64,000 nt of DNA, taken from contig OY755173.1 of the NCBI GenBank assembly GCA_963576735.1, positions 10,076,873 through 10,140,872 of the forward strand, in the 5' to 3' direction. Shown here piece after piece: positions 1 to 15,600 of this stretch. Positions within the stretch are counted from its first letter, which is position 1, and every line of letters begins with the position of its first letter. Source of the DNA: Bedellia somnulentella. Lineage: Eukaryota; Arthropoda; Insecta; Lepidoptera; Bedelliidae. A model generated the notes under the pieces. That model worked only from the letters and a program-made list of their open reading frames with translations. It had not been told where the DNA came from and ran no database searches. Position numbers and translations under genes: made by a program.

Positions 1-300
1 TTAAAATTCAAACGTCAACGCCGTTCATCTCCAAAAGCGAGACAGAGATACTAATACTTGATGAATGATGATTGCTTTGACAGTGCACTGATGTGATAGG
101 GAGTAGACCTATAGCTGTTAATGTACGAATACACTGTCTCATGACTCAGTACAACTATGCCATGTTTTGCCTTATCGTTAACAACCATGACAAATTTACC
201 ACACACAAGATTTAAGAAAAGACACATAGGTGTAGGTTCGACTCAGGGTTCAACCCCACGCTTTTCCGCATGAGATTGAGAGGCGGTGGTGCTCCCTACT
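1..300 (-). repeat. Degenerate tRNA-derived SINE (family B)
   Basis: Read on the minus strand, a GGTTGAACCCTG-like B box (near 250) is followed by eroded versions of the family body and the ACGGCGTTGACGTTTGAA end. A further fragment of the same body on the plus strand lies at about 435-530. Confidence 0.6.
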
Positions 301-590
301 AAATTATTCCGGTTATTTTAATTAATTAAACAAACGATATTTTCTTAGGATAAACTTGTTAGAAGAAATGAGCAGTGCTTCTGATGCAGAGAGATGTAGG
401 TCCCACCTAAATTCTGAATCGCGGCTACAGTTTCTTTACTTATATGTGTGGCTTATTTTATCAAGGTTGTTAGCGATGGTGACGAAAAACATCGTTGGTG
501 GATCCAAAAGGCCGAGATATACTTAAATCTGTTATAGGCTGTTTTAGTGAAAAACACTTATTTTATCTGAACAAAAACTAGTTTACTCAC

Positions 591-767
591 TTTATAATCG
601 ATCATTTCCGTGGGCATGAAAGAGAAGGGTATAGCCAGTTTTCCTAATGGTGGAACTTCAGCAAAGTAAAGCAAGCAGCGAATGATAGCTACTTCCGGCT
701 GTATTGTGTTCGACTTCAGTAATCGCCAGGTTGTGAATACATCTGATGGGTTGTATAGCCAAACGAT
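591..767 (-). CDS. CFAP65-like exon 17 (last in window)
   Basis: Residues 873-931 ([17 protein letters not shown]). It ends at a GTGAGT donor, so the transcript goes on to the left of position 1. Confidence 0.85.
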
Positions 768-3650
768 CTGTAAACGATATTTGAATATTGCTTGTGAGTT
801 TTTTAAAATGAAAAATATGAATCTATGAAATATATTTTTTTACCATAAAAGTTCTAATACATCTGGGCAATTTAACTTTCATAAAAAGCGAAATGACATA
901 ATATTAACAATAATGTAATAGTAGATTAAATTCAGAAATAAAATATTTTTAAAAACCAAAAATATTACATAGGTACATACATATAACGATCACGGCCGTA
1001 AATCTCAAAAAGGGGTAGCCAGATTTTCAGAGCTGAAAACTATTCAGCCACATTTGAAAGTTGATAAGGGACAAAGTGGTACAATAAAGTATCGTTGGTG
1101 ATGGGTTTCCAACCACATCGCCCAAAAACCAATTAAAAAAGCCCCATACCTTTAGTCGCCTCTTAAGACACTCATGGGTAGAAAGGGCTAGTGACATTCT
1201 AAGCCGGCACTACACGGTACCGGTAATGAATTAATATTTTCAAACACAGATCTGCTTGTGTAGAAAGTTGAGCGCTACTCAGTTCCTGAGATAATCAATA
1301 TAAGCTTGATCTCTAATTCCTTTAATAATACATCCTTGTTTTAATAAACCGTTTTGTACCGGTCAAATCGAAAAATCCATGTTTTTGCGTTGATTTAAAT
1401 AATTTTAACAAACGTGAAAAATGCGACAACTAGTCTTTTCTAAAGTCCTATGTGTGGTTAATTTATCATGGTTGTTAACGGTGAGGGAAAACATCGTGAG
1501 GAAACCCACATGGCTGAGTTGTACTTAGTCATGTGACAGTGTATTCTTACAAAACGGTGATAGGCCTGCCCCCTATCACGTGAGTACACTGTCTAAGCAA
1601 AACGTGGGTACCTTCTCTGGACAATAGATGGCGCTGCCATGTGAGTTCAGAAGTATTGGTACCTCTGCCAACCCCTTCGGGGATAAACGGCGTGAACGTT
1701 TATGTTATTATGTTATTTTATGTGAAAAATGCAAAAAATGCATTCATTGACTCTCATTCTTTAACAGACTAAAAATTTACCCGAATCGTGGGGTCAATAT
1801 TATTCACAGCAACTCTCCCGCAGTCCAACACAGCTAAATACTCAGATTCTGCACCTCGAGGTTTCAGCAAAGGTTGAAGTAGGCCCTTATGGTTAGGATG
1901 AATCTTCATATTGATGAAAATATGGATTTCTCTTTGATTCGGGAATGTCATGATGTAGCACATTCGGTACTGTCCCTCTAATTTGTATTGTAATTGGAAG
2001 CGTAGTAGTTCTGGGTTGGTTGGCTAAAAGAAAGGAAATGTGAGTGTAGTAAATAGAAAAGCTGTTCACTATGTTTTTTATCATTATTCTCAACTAAAGT
2101 CTCTGAAGCATACTCATGGGCATTGGACTACATGCTGCAATCAAAGGAAAGAACAGTTTACATACTTTAACCATCGAGTAACATATTCACGCGCTGATTA
2201 ACATTCACATACATTAACGTTGGTACTTTTGTAAGGATATTGCTCTTTAGTTCATATTTTTTAAATTATCTCTGTCCGAGACCATTGTAAAAAAATAATA
2301 TCATGCTTGGCCCATGTGGTGTGGGATGAGTTAAAAGACTAACACAATGCAAAGTTGCATAAGTACATAAATTCAAGGCTATAAATCCCAAAAAGCGGTA
2401 GCCAAATAAATATATTTGCCCTGTAAATGGGTTTCCAGCCACATCGCACAACAAACACTTCAAAAGCTCCACACCCTTTGTCACCTCATAAGCCACCGGT
2501 GGGAAGAAATGCGGTAGAACTTCAAGCCGACACTACATAGCATAGAGAAAAAAAAACTGAATGGGCTGTTAATATATGTATGACTACGTTACTATCTATC
2601 ATAATAAGAGTATTTACGAAATAAATCTTACCGTGACAACGCCACTAAGTGGTGAAAACTCTACCAAATCCCTATGAAAGCAGTTGTGCCTCATCTCATA
2701 TAGAGATGTACCAATTTTAAGCTCAACCATTTCGCAACTACATATCTTCTCACGCCGCAAAGTCCATGGCACTGCTACTTGGTACTTGGTTCCCAGAACG
2801 AGTATAATTTCAACAATCTGTTTGCCTATGCAAAGTTCTGGTGTGTAAATGTCTACTTCTAATGGTTTGTCGGGGCGGCAATTCATAAGAGCATCGTTTA
2901 TTCTGTTGAGAAACGAAAAGATAAATGGGAACATTCATTGCAATACTTTAATATTCATTACATTACTAACTAATCGCGTCCACTTCGCTCAGTATCACAA
3001 CAAAGATATAAGTAAATTATATTTGCACTGGAACTTACCCTTTTAATTCAACAATATTTCTGATGCAATAGTCGCTAAATATTACAGGACAAGACACGGA
3101 TATTGTTCGTTTCACCTAAAAATAAAGCTTTATGTAAAAGGAGCAAAAAACATAGAGTCTGTCTATGTCTAACCATCTAAGTTCGATGTATGTTCGTCTT
3201 ATAGTATATAATTCTACCCTTACTCACACCAATAAATCCCAAAAAATGTAGTCCTAGCTTCATAAAATGTACAAATTTAAATGAGGTCAATCAATAATCA
3301 CTTTGATTTGTCTGCTTAGTAAATTAATTAATACGTTCAATTCTGAATTAATTGAGCTGAGAGAGACGAAGTCCAGCGAAACGCAGGTAGGCCACTTCTT
3401 TGTGATCGAAATCCTCTCGAACGGCTTGACCGATTTCAAACAAATTTGGCACAGTGATTACGTGGACATTGCTAAGTGTCGCATGTTGTTAATAACCGAA
3501 AAACTATTTTCCCATTAAAGTCAATAGAAAATCTATACTTATAATAAATCTGTAGAGAGGTCAATTCTGTACATGAAATATATTTTCAAAATAACCATCA
3601 GGTGGTGATAAGGGATCGATACTGATGCCAAAAATGCAATCAGTAAAATT

Positions 3651-3688
<38 letters not shown>

Positions 3689-6600
3689 GGTTTGTATGTT
3701 CCTTATGGAAACAAAAACTACTCGACGGATTTTAACGAAACTTGGTACAATTATTCTTCATACACCTGCGCAGGTTTTTGTATACTTTCCAGCAGAGTAG
3801 TAAAGGGGAATTTTGGGTAATTTTGGGAAAAAGGGAGAAGTTACTCCATTTTTTAAGCTTCTGTCGCGTGTGCAGCCTCAATGGTTAAACTTACATAGAA
3901 ATCATGTGGGACGGAAATATTCTTCATAAAATTATCTAAAAAAAAATCCTCAGCAGTTTATGTCTATCTTTTACGGTTGGCTCACAATAACACGTGTAAT
4001 TCCTGATAGCTTAGCAGTTCGGATCATTCTGATTATATTTGTTTACTCTTACGTTTGTAAACGTCTCACTCATCCCAAATTTAAAAAAGGTAATATTATT
4101 ACCTATTCAATAAAAAAAGAATCATAGAAATCGGTAGACAAACACCGAAATTATACATAAAATAACCCATCGCGCCCGTGATCAAAACCAAATCTTTACT
4201 AATTTACATATAACATACTAGATGGCGCGAGTAGTTGCATCCTAAATCACGTAATGATTTATTTTTTAAATTGTTATAAATACTTCATAGCGTCTTATTT
4301 AAAAATTTGCTATTAAACGGAAATACTGAACCGTTCATCAAAGCGCATTTAAAATCACCAAACTACACTGTTTAGGGAGTGCTATAAATTTAATAAATTG
4401 AAAACATTGCGCTGAATTTCACAATGCTTGAGCAGTGACTGAAGAAAGAAACCCCAGATATTTAAAAAAAACAACGCTACCCGTGCGAAGCTGGGACGAT
4501 CCACTAGTAGTTAATAATTTCTTATTTTAATTTATCATGGTTGCTAACGGTGAGGGAAAACATCGTGAGGAAACCCACATGGCTGAGTTGTACTTAGTCA
4601 TGTGACAGTGTATTCGTACAAAACGGCGATAGGCCTGCCCCCTATCACGTGAGTACACTGTCTAAGCAAAACGTGGGTACCTTCTCTGGAAACTAGATGG
4701 CGCTTGCCATGTGAGTTCAGGAGTATTGGTACCTCTGCCAACCCCTTCGGGGATAAACGGCGTGAACGTTTATGTTATGTTATGTTCTTATTTAAAGTGC
4801 TGCTTCAAGACCGACTGCGCAGATTTGCATTTCAATCTCAATTTGCATTGATGTCATAGTTAATAATTAAATTTGTTAGTTAATTAATTAGTCAGTTAAA
4901 TATTTGAATACAAATATTAATTATCTCGCTTAATTCCGCTGAATATCTGCAGTCTTCATGTGGCATGCATTTGGTTTATTGAATAATTAGTTTATATTTA
5001 ATCATTAAATAGTTAATGAATTGTTTTTTTTAAATTAATTAATAAGGTAAATCATAAATGAACGTCGGCACGATCTTCAGAACAATATAACTAAGTTTTC
5101 ACTTCCGCAATTACGTGTAGATGTGAATGTGAAACCAACCTGTATAGTAAGATATATACCGTCATAGTATATTAGTATCAGGATAGTCTTATTGGCCGGC
5201 TGATACTCTACCACGTTGTTACGTACTCGATGTTATATACAATCGTATATTTAAGGCATTTGTCATTGATTAAAATTTATTTTACAAAAATGCTTAATGA
5301 AGTTATGTAAATAAACTACAACTGTGCAAAAATTTTAAACTTCCCTAGTTAGATTTCTAACCTAAGTTTTTACTTCCACATAAAAGCATTGTAATACAAA
5401 CCTGTATAGTAGGATATATGCCGTCGTAGTATATAATCAAGATAGTCTTATTGACCGGCTGATACTCGACCACTTCGTCGTACTCGTTGTTGTACAGAAT
5501 CGTGTACTTGATGTCGATACGACGCGAACCACTGCTGTCCGAAGATACTATGAATTTGCAGTCGCAGAAATTTGACGGTAACAATGTGTTCTGGGGAACG
5601 ATTTGGTGTTTAATGCCTTGGTTTTACATTTCTACATGCATACTAAAATTATGCTTTTAATCATAGAAAGGGATTAAGCCTTATTACAACAATCTATAAT
5701 ACATTGACGACAGCCGTGGCCGAGTGGATAGGCCTAGCTCTCGGTCCGGAGGTTGCGGGTTCGATCCCCGATGAGGGCAACATATATGTGATGAGCATAA
5801 ATGATTGTTTCTTAGTCTTGGGTGTTATTTATATATGTATAATATGATATTAAATGTATCGTTGAGATAGTATCCCATAATACAAGTTCTACTTAGTTTG
5901 GGGCTAATTTGATCTGTGTATAATATGTCCGTATATAATTATCTCTAAAAATTAATGAACTATAGACATGCAGTTCCAGTATCATATACTCAATAAAAAA
6001 AATGTAAAAAGTACGAGTACATAAAATACTCACAATAGGTTTACAGATTTCCAGTCTATCGGTAAGATGGCAATCTCCCATTCCATCTATGAGGTGATAC
6101 AGTTTGTACGTGGTCATGCACGTTGAGGCATTGTAAATTGTCACAGTTAAGGACTTTTGCTGGCTGACTACGATCTCATTCAAATTTACTGTATTAGGTA
6201 ACACCTAGGAGCAAAAGTTTATTATAAATAATTAAATAGAAAAAATTTGGAATAAAAACAAGGTTAGCCAAATATTGTTGCTTTGTTCTGTGGGGAAGAC
6301 TGGAATATCAAATACATTGCCATGGGTTAATACTGAATTCTTAAAAAGAACAGAGTATAAATTTGACAGGGTTTTCAACGGCGAGAAAAACGCCGTATAT
6401 GTTTTCAATGATATGAACCGACATGATAGTCCAGTGGGTAGAACACCCGCCAGAAAACAGAAGGGCGTGAGTTCCAATTCTGGGTCGGGCCTACACCAAT
6501 TTGTCTTTTCTAAAGTCATATGTGTGGTTAATTTATCATGGTTGTTAACGGTGAGGGAAAACATCGTGAGGAAACCCACATGGCTGAGTTGTACTTAGTC

Positions 6601-9600
6601 ATGTGACAGTGTATTCGTACAAAAAACGGCGATAGGCCTGCCCCCCATCACGTGAGTACACTGTCCAAGCAAAACGTGGGTACCTTCTCTGGACACTAGA
6701 TGGCGCTGCCATGTGAGTTCAGAAGTATTGGTACCTCTGCCAACCCCTTCGGGGATAAACGGCGTGAACGTTTATGTTATGTTATGTTTTCAATGATATA
6801 TACTGTTACTTTGTCAGTTTACAGTATATCCGATGGATAGTCTTGCCTTGATTTGGTTTATGACACGCGATAAAGTACCCCGTGATGTGAGACAACGATA
6901 AAACCAGCAATAATTCCTTGTCTTTTAAATGCTGGTTTTATCGTTGTCTCACATCACGGGGTACTTTATCGCGTGACATAAACCAAATCAAGGCAAGACT
7001 ATCGGATATACTGTAAACTGACAAAGTAACAGTATATATTTATTAGCACTGACTAGCCAGTCGGATAAGAATTCAGGCCTCCGATAAAATGTATTTTGGG
7101 ACCGTCAAGTAAACATTTAGGCAGTCTGGATAGCGACAATCGTGACACGTTTTATTTTATTAATTTGCGGCACTAGCGACGTGACGTTGGTAAAAGATCA
7201 TGTTGCAACTTAGAGCCACACAGGATAATGAGAATGCTATTATGTTTTCCACCTTTTACACATTTTCTATGTAATGCTTGCGAGTTTCCACCATTCTATT
7301 GGAACACTTTAGGACGGCTTTATTGATTTATAGAATCAGCAGTTTTGGCAACGCTTATGTCTGTTAACTAATCTTAGATAATGCAAATAGTGGTAAAAAT
7401 ATATCATTGTATTGCATTATGTATTGTTAGTATGAAGGTAACAAATATACGGCTCCATGTGTTTAGACCATTATTAACGATTACAAAAAAAAAAAACGAT
7501 TAAAATAATTTTCCTGATCTAAATTCATATGCACTAGCGGTCTTTTACATCACACTCCTGATTTATTTTAAGCTTGATTTGATGATTAGTATCGGAATTT
7601 TTTGAGGTGGAATATAAATACCCACGCGTGAAGCAGGCAAAGCCCCTATGGCTAAGCACATACATTGAAAGTAGAAATGATCGCCCTTTAGGATGAATTT
7701 TTCTATTTAGCGTACCTAATGTGCTTGTGGGAAACCTTTCATCTTCAAAAACGCCAGATCAGCCACCGTGAAAGACCTTTGTCGTTTAGTGGATGTTTAC
7801 TAATTGGCAGTTAGCGTCTATTGTGAAGATGATGGCAAGATAATATAGATAACAATGTTGTTAATAAATACAGCAACTCACCCTGATGTCCGGTAACTCT
7901 GAGAATCCAATGATATGTACGAACAACTCTGTTGGTGAGCCTACAGGCCTGAAAAACATTAAATTTTTATACAGTGCGAAATAAATTGAATTTGTATTAA
8001 ATTACAGATTAATTTACTTTTAATAGTATTTGTTTAGTATCTTGAATGTGGCTTATTCGATTAAAAACCACTTAGTTCCGAAACAAAATCCTCTTTTAAT
8101 AAATTAAACATAGTCGTTGAGCATTTTTTTCACATTGTACAACATGCCGTGTAGTGCCGGCTTGGAATGTCACTACCCCTTTCTGCCCACGGGTGCGGTT
8201 CGAGGCGACTACTGTTATGGGGCTTTTGTAAGTCGTTGGTTTTTGGGCGATGCGGTTGGAGATCCATCATCAACGATACTTTATTTCTACCCCTTTTTGG
8301 GATTTATGGCCGTGACCTATTTAATTATTATCCTGATTTGTAAATTTAAAAAAAAACATCTGTAACTTTTATGTAATTGACTGGGAATTAAAGGAATAAA
8401 ATAATACCAGAAATTATTACATAAAGCAGAACCAATATACCATACCAAAAGTTTTCATAACATAACATAACATATACTCACGGCTGTAAATCCCTAGAAG
8501 GGGTAGCCAGAGCTAAGAAATTAGAAATTCCTCAGCCGCTTTTGGAAAGTTGAGTGGGGAGAAGATAGTAAAATAAAGGTTGTTGGTGATGGGTCTCCAA
8601 CCGCATCGCCCAAAAATCCCTTAAAAGCCCCAATACCGTTAGCCGCCTCTTACGTACACCCACCGGAAGATATGGGGTAGTGCTATTCTAAGCCGACACT
8701 ACACAGAAAGTTTTCACTTAGAATTATTAAACAAAGTACCACTTAAAATTTATTCAATTTGTTCAAAATAGTGTCAACGAAATAAATCAAGTCTTTATTG
8801 ATAAAAGCATAACGTTGAAAAGCCATGGTTAGTGTGAATATTCAAAATGACATATTGATTATTTAAATAAGTTTCAACGCTTGTACGCCATAATTTTGCC
8901 ACAAACTGAAATTATTATTTTTATCATTGCGATAAAAACAAATAAGCTTATTATATACATTAAAAAAAATAGGTAAAGTTGTCTTTCTTCTCTAAAGCAG
9001 GCAAGCAATATAACAAATGAAAAATCTTACTCACCGGCCATCAATGAGGCAAACGCAGGAAAGCGTTATAGTAGTTTCATACACCTTGTTCGATTTGGTT
9101 GGGAAGAACCACCAATTGTATCTGATTATCTGTTTCGGTGGGAGCACTATAGAACCGCATTGGTCAGCACCCAACCAAGACACCCTTGTTAAGGCTCTCA
9201 TACTGAAAAATAATATAATATGGATTTTAAGAACCAAAGCCTAAATTAAGGAATAGCTTTTTAGTTTGGGTTTATGTTCTGGGGTCATGAACTGTCTTTT
9301 TTAGTTTTGTATCTAAACTATTTAGGAAACTTATTAACATAAGACCAAAAAACAATTTAAATAAAGATAGTCTTGTCCTAACTTTTTGACTCGTATCCCT
9401 CTCACCCAAAACATCTTATCATCCCCACTTAACTTTCAAAAGTAGCTAAGGAATTTCCAATTCTGGGTTACCCTAATTAGGACTATGCATGCACTGCAAC
9501 CAAACTAAATCGTTAAGTACAAGACCACAAAAGTGCAGTCACTGCAGGTACGTCCTGGTCAGGTTGTGCATGTGCATGTAGACGGTGCTGCAGTTGAGGT

Positions 9601-12600
9601 GTATATATGTATGTGTGTATGTATGTTCTCTCTCTATTGCCAATCATCCTTACTAATATTTTAAAGCGGGAAGTGAGTTTGTTTGTTGGTTCCGCTTTCA
9701 CGCCGTAACTGCTGACCCGATTACTTTAGAATTTTGCAGACGTCAAGTTAGAAATCCGGATTAAATAATAGGGTACTTTTTTTAGGGTACTTCTCAAACG
9801 CTTTAAAAAAATTCCCGAGCGAAATCGTGGGAATGAGAAGATTTCTTATAGTTGTGCTTTATACCGCAATATAACCGAATTCCATGCTGGCGAAGCCGTG
9901 GGTGGAAAGCTAGTACATACATAAAGTATGGTTAATATGCTTAGATAGTGTTACTCTTTTACCGTGCCGCCTTGGCGCCTACCGGAAAACATCATAGAAT
10001 GCCGCCTCTTAAGCAAAAGGTACCTCGGGCGCCGTACACCCGCAGGTTAATTTGACGAATTTGTTGTTTTGGTATGAATTAGATTCAGGTGGTAATGATT
10101 CCGTTACTTTGAGTGGTTAAAAATATTAATTGTCTAATTTTAGTTTATGTACCATACCTATATTTTTCCTATCGTACCTAGTTTGTCTTTATTACAATAT
10201 CCAAAGGTGCGTTCGGGTGTACCGACACTATCTAAGCGAATGAAGTACACAAGACATGACATTGTGTAATTAAATTGTATGTACATACATATACTCACGG
10301 CTATATTTCTCTAGAAGGGGTAGCCAGAGCTAAGGAATTATAAATTCCTCAGCCACTTTTGGAAGTTGAGTGGGGTAAAGACGGTAAAAATAAAGGTTTT
10401 TGGTGATGGGTCTCCAACCGCATCGCCCAAAAATCCAATAAAAAGCCCCAATACCCTTAGTCGCCTCTTACGACACCCGTGGGTAGAAAGGGGTAGCGAC
10501 ATTCTAAGCCGGCACTACACAGCAATAATTTTATGTATTTGCCTGATTAAATAAATAAACACAACAAAGTGCGCTCACTGCACGTCCATCCTGGTCAAGT
10601 TGTGCATGTAGACTGTGGTGCAGTTGACGGAGCCGGTGACGGTGGGCGCGAACTCGTACACCGCCTGCGTGCTCGGGTTGTAGCCGTGCGTGATCGTTTC
10701 TCCACGTGCGCTATCTCCGCGTTGCCGCAGAAACGGATGCGGAATTATAGTTTATGTATCACTCATATTTTGCCTATTGTACCTAGTTTGTCTGTATTAT
10801 TTCTGTCTTTATTACAATATCCAAAGGTGCGTTCGGGTGTACCGACACTATCTAAGCGAATGAAGTAACCAAGACATGACAATGTGAAGTTTAATTGTAT
10901 CTATTTGTCTAATTAAATAAATAAAGACAGAAAAAGTGCGCTCACTGCACGTCCATCCTGGTCAGGTTGTGCATGTAGACTGTGGTGCAGTTGACGGAGC
11001 CGGTGACGGTGGGCGCGAACTCGTACACCGCCTGCGTGCTCGGGTTGTAGCCGTGCGTGATCGTTTCCACGTGCGCTATCTCCGCGTTGCCGCAGAGACG
11101 GATGCGGATCTGGATCCAGTAGTTAAACGGATAAAAAATTATTAATCAATTAAGGAAATATATTTTTTTTCGACACTAGCAGGACTCGAACCCGCGACCG
11201 GTCAACGCTTCAATCGCTCTGTCAATTGAGCTATGGTGTCATGTGACTACTGATGCGAAATTCTTCTTTCCTTTGTTTTCTTAACACCTTAGTGGCGTCA
11301 GCGCTCCCTACCCCCGTTTTTTTTACAAATTCGGAAAGCTACTTGTCTATCTTTACATATAGAATGCAAGTGCTGAGATCGCCCAACTATCAGATTTATC
11401 GACCGGGGCGTTGAGCGAGAGGTCGCGGGTTCGAGTCCTGCTGGTGTCAAAAAATGTTTGTTTCCTTAATTGATTAGTAATAATCCCCACATGAGGTTTT
11501 TGTGAACAAATCATTCTAATTATGGGCTAAAAAGTAATTAAGCGCGATGCCAATGGATGAGGGTAGAACAGGACCGCTCGTTGTGGAGATATATAGGGGA
11601 GGCCTTTGACCAGCGGCGGAAGTCTTTTGGCTGATAATGATAATGAAAAATTATAAATTCAATCATCTTTTTTTAAACGAATATATAATCAAATTTAAAT
11701 TGAATTCGTCGGCGTTTCGATAGGTGATTAGTAAAAAGAAGACCACAAGTAACTATTTACCACATGTGTGAAACGTGCAATACAAATGTTTTATTGACTT
11801 GTGACGTTATTCCCCGTAATAGAATTCGTTAAGACATAATACGGCTGTTTCAATATCAGATATTTCCCTTATCTAATGCACGGCATAGCCTCGTTCTCCG
11901 GAGGTCTCGGGTTCGACTCCTCGGGTTTGGTAAAGGTTGATACTTGGAGATTGCAGATTACCCGTAAAAGCTGACATAGAGTTATGAGAAGTTGTCACGT
12001 CTTAAAATTATTATGTCAGGCGGGAGACCCCTCCATTTGTCCACACAGCTCATAATATATCCCCACCGAGGAGCTCGGGTATATACTGTATAGAGTGATT
12101 TGGCTATAGTCCACCAACGGCTTTGCGTCACCTCCAAATAACGGAATAACCTCAATTATTAGATAACCAGTTGAATTAAGTCAAAAAAACTGGATTTAAT
12201 CATATAAACTGTAATTAACCCCCATCGAATCCGAGACCTCCGAACTTGAAGTCCAGTGCTTTTTCGCTAGAGTACGATGAATTATGGAGTTGAGTTAGAA
12301 TTTTATACCACATTATACAGAAACACTATAAACACGCTATTCTTCATACGAGTATTTATACACACATACACTCACGGCCAGAGCCAAAGCGTCAGAGCTA
12401 AAAACTCCTCAGCCACATTTGGAAGTTGATAAGGGCCAAGATGGTAGCAATAAAAGTATCATTGGTGATGGGTTTCCAACCGCATAGCCCAAAAACCACT
12501 CAAAAAAGCCTCATCACTCAAACCCTTAGCCGTCTCTTACGACATCCGTGGGTAGAAAGGGGTAGTGACATTCTAAGCCAGCACTACACGGCTTATTTAA

Positions 12601-15600
12601 AATTCGTTCAATAAATAAATTAAAAAAAACACACATATATGCAATAAAGCATGAATAAAAGTTTTTACCTTTAAGTATTTATTCAGTATAAGTTCCCAAT
12701 TCTCCACATACTCCCCAATGGCCTTAGGTTCAATAGCCACTGTCATTATCTCCCAGCCTCTTCCTTGGATGACTCCACACATTGGCATTAGAGCGAAATT
12801 ACTGAAAACATGCATAAGATTGATAATATAGTGATGATGCAAAGATTGTAAGTAAAGTGGGTAAAATTATGTAAAGAGAGTCAATGTGGATGTAAGTGTG
12901 ATTCTGGCACGACTACGAAAGGGAGCAGATGTTTGGAACTATCTAATCTAATTATCATTATTTTACATTTTAAAAATTCATAGCATTTCACTTCTATTTG
13001 AAGGAAAGCAAAATTAAACCGCGATAGCTCAATGGGTAGAACACCCACTTTTCATGCATCACAGGCGAGCGTTCAAATGCCGGATCGGCTTACACCAATT
13101 TGTCTTTTCTAAAGTCAAACGTGTGGTGAGGGAAAACATCCTGAGGAAACCAACATCGCCAAGTAAGCTAACGGAGATAGGCCTGTTATGTTCTGAAACA
13201 TTAGTTCCTCTGCCAATCCCTTCGGGGATATACAATGTGAACGTTTAAATCTTTGGTTAAAATAAAAGTTATGGGAGCTACCTACTTAGCCACTGCCTTA
13301 TAAAAGGTTACATTTAGTCAGGAAGATGAAAGCATTAAAGCAATTTGCTCCCTTTCTATTTAGACATCACATTGTTAATTTATATAAATAAAGCGTTACC
13401 TTCCCTCAGGTGCCTCAAATTTAAAATACATGGCCGAATCCAATTTATTAGAGAGCATGAAGTTGCAATAGCTATTCCTGGTGGGTACTGTTGGCGGTAG
13501 GACTATCTGAAATATTTAATTGAAAGAGAATTAAGAAGTTAATAACCTAAAACAACATTCTATGAAAAATAAAAAAAAACTTCTGCCTTGTTTTATATTT
13601 TTGAGATTATTTGTCGCACTACCCCATTTCTTCCGGTGGGTGTACGTAAGAGGCGACTAACGGTATTGGGGCTTTTAAGGGATTTTTGGGCGATGCGGTT
13701 GGAGACCCATCACCAACAACTTTTATTTTACCATCTTTTCCCCACTCAACTTCCAAAAGTGGCTGAGGAATTCCTTTTTCCTTAGCTATGGCTACCCATT
13801 CTAGGGCTTTATAGCCGTGAGTATATGTATGTATGTACTTACTTCGATAATAAAAAATTAATACCAGAAATTATAATCTAAAGCAGAACCAATATCCTAT
13901 AACAAAATTGTTCACATAAAATTTATAAACAAACTTCCACTTAAAATTTATATAATTTGTTTAAAATGGTGTCAACAGATTAAATCAAATCTTTATTGAC
14001 AAAAGCATAACTTTGAAAAGCCTCTTCATGGTCAGTGTAAATTTGTTTCCTATTTCAGTTATTTACATATTGATTATTAAAAAAAGTTTCAATGCTTGTA
14101 CGCCATATATGTATTATTTGTCAGTACTAAAACACAATCAGTGGGATAATTATATTAGATTGACTCCAAACATTATCAAGCAAATAATAATATAGCAAAT
14201 AATGTTTTCAATCTCGTCTGTATCTACATAGTGATCTCAGTAATGCATATTAATAAAAAAAAATACAAAACAATTTTAGTCTGAATCCTAAAATATAAGT
14301 CAAAATAAAGGGTCTTTCAACAAGAACTTTGTTTTTTAATACAAACATTTATGATGAAGATGTTTTTTACTATAGTTTGGTTTTACAAGATGTCAGTTCG
14401 CCACTTATGAATGAAACATGATATCTAGCAAATATCCACCAGGGATATCCATGTTCTCAATGATTTGCCAAAATTGCGTTGTTAACATCTAGCGATAGCG
14501 TCACCATTGACCGTTACCGCATTTCCAGCCTCATCTTCGAAAAAAAAGGCCCAATTACGCCTCCAGACCCCAAAGCGTACCATACAGTGTTACGTTGAGC
14601 ATGCAGATTTAACAATACTGGATTATTTTGGGCGTCGGGCTATCTTAAAGACAGAGTCTAAACGATCCCAATCGAATCGACTGCAGCCTTAAAACTCAAG
14701 ATACGTGATGATAGCCGAAATAAACCTGATTTTTTTCCAGAAAGTAATAAAAAAATTTGATGAAAGAATAGACTACTGCCAGCGTGGGCGTGGTCATGGT
14801 TGATATTTGCTAGATTTTATTCATGATTGCCGAACTTTCCTCTTCCTGTAATACCAAACTACAATAAAAAAAAACATCTTTATCAACAAAGTTCTTGTCG
14901 AAAGACTCTATATAAGCCAACAGAACTTCTATATTTTCAATCAAACAATCTTTAATCTAGTTTTTGAAATGTTTTATATAAACTCTGCATTACTTTATAC
15001 TATAACATTTTTATTTTGTTTTAATTCTGCGTCCTAAAAGGCACCTTTGAAATATTAACCCATTATATTTAATCATATTATGTCTGTGGCGTACTATCGC
15101 AACTTATAGTCGCTCTACCCACCACTCAATATAAATATCGGGCGACAAGTTATTGGTCAACGCCGCGCGCTCGCCGCGCTAGAGCGCCGCCCCGCGCCCG
15201 CTACTCGAGCTTCCCCACCGCTCTCGTCCGACGCTGTTGCTGCCGAAAACTGGTTTTGGAAGAGTGGTAACGGCCGCAGCGATCCTATGCTTGGAGAGTC
15301 ACGTAGTCAGTCGGCTTACGAATATTCGCTAGAACTACCGCGCGCAATTAGCTATCTTTTATATAATTCGCGAGTGCTTGCTTCTTTGTAACTAATTTAT
15401 TTATTCTGTTAATTATAATTTTCGTTACTTAATTCTTCGCTTTATTTCTAATTCTGCTTTTCTAATCTATCTTTATTCTTTTACTTGAGAACTTTATCCG
15501 TTAGAGGCTATACGCATATGACCTCTACATTGGTGACCACCGACTTTTGAGTGACGCATTAGTGTTAGTTTTCGAGACAGTTATTAAGTGCTAAAGACTA

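Noticed and set aside
6275..6598. 107-codon open frame overlapping a 115-codon frame on the other strand
   Set aside because: Both run through the tRNA-derived SINE and are not conserved in the other full copies.
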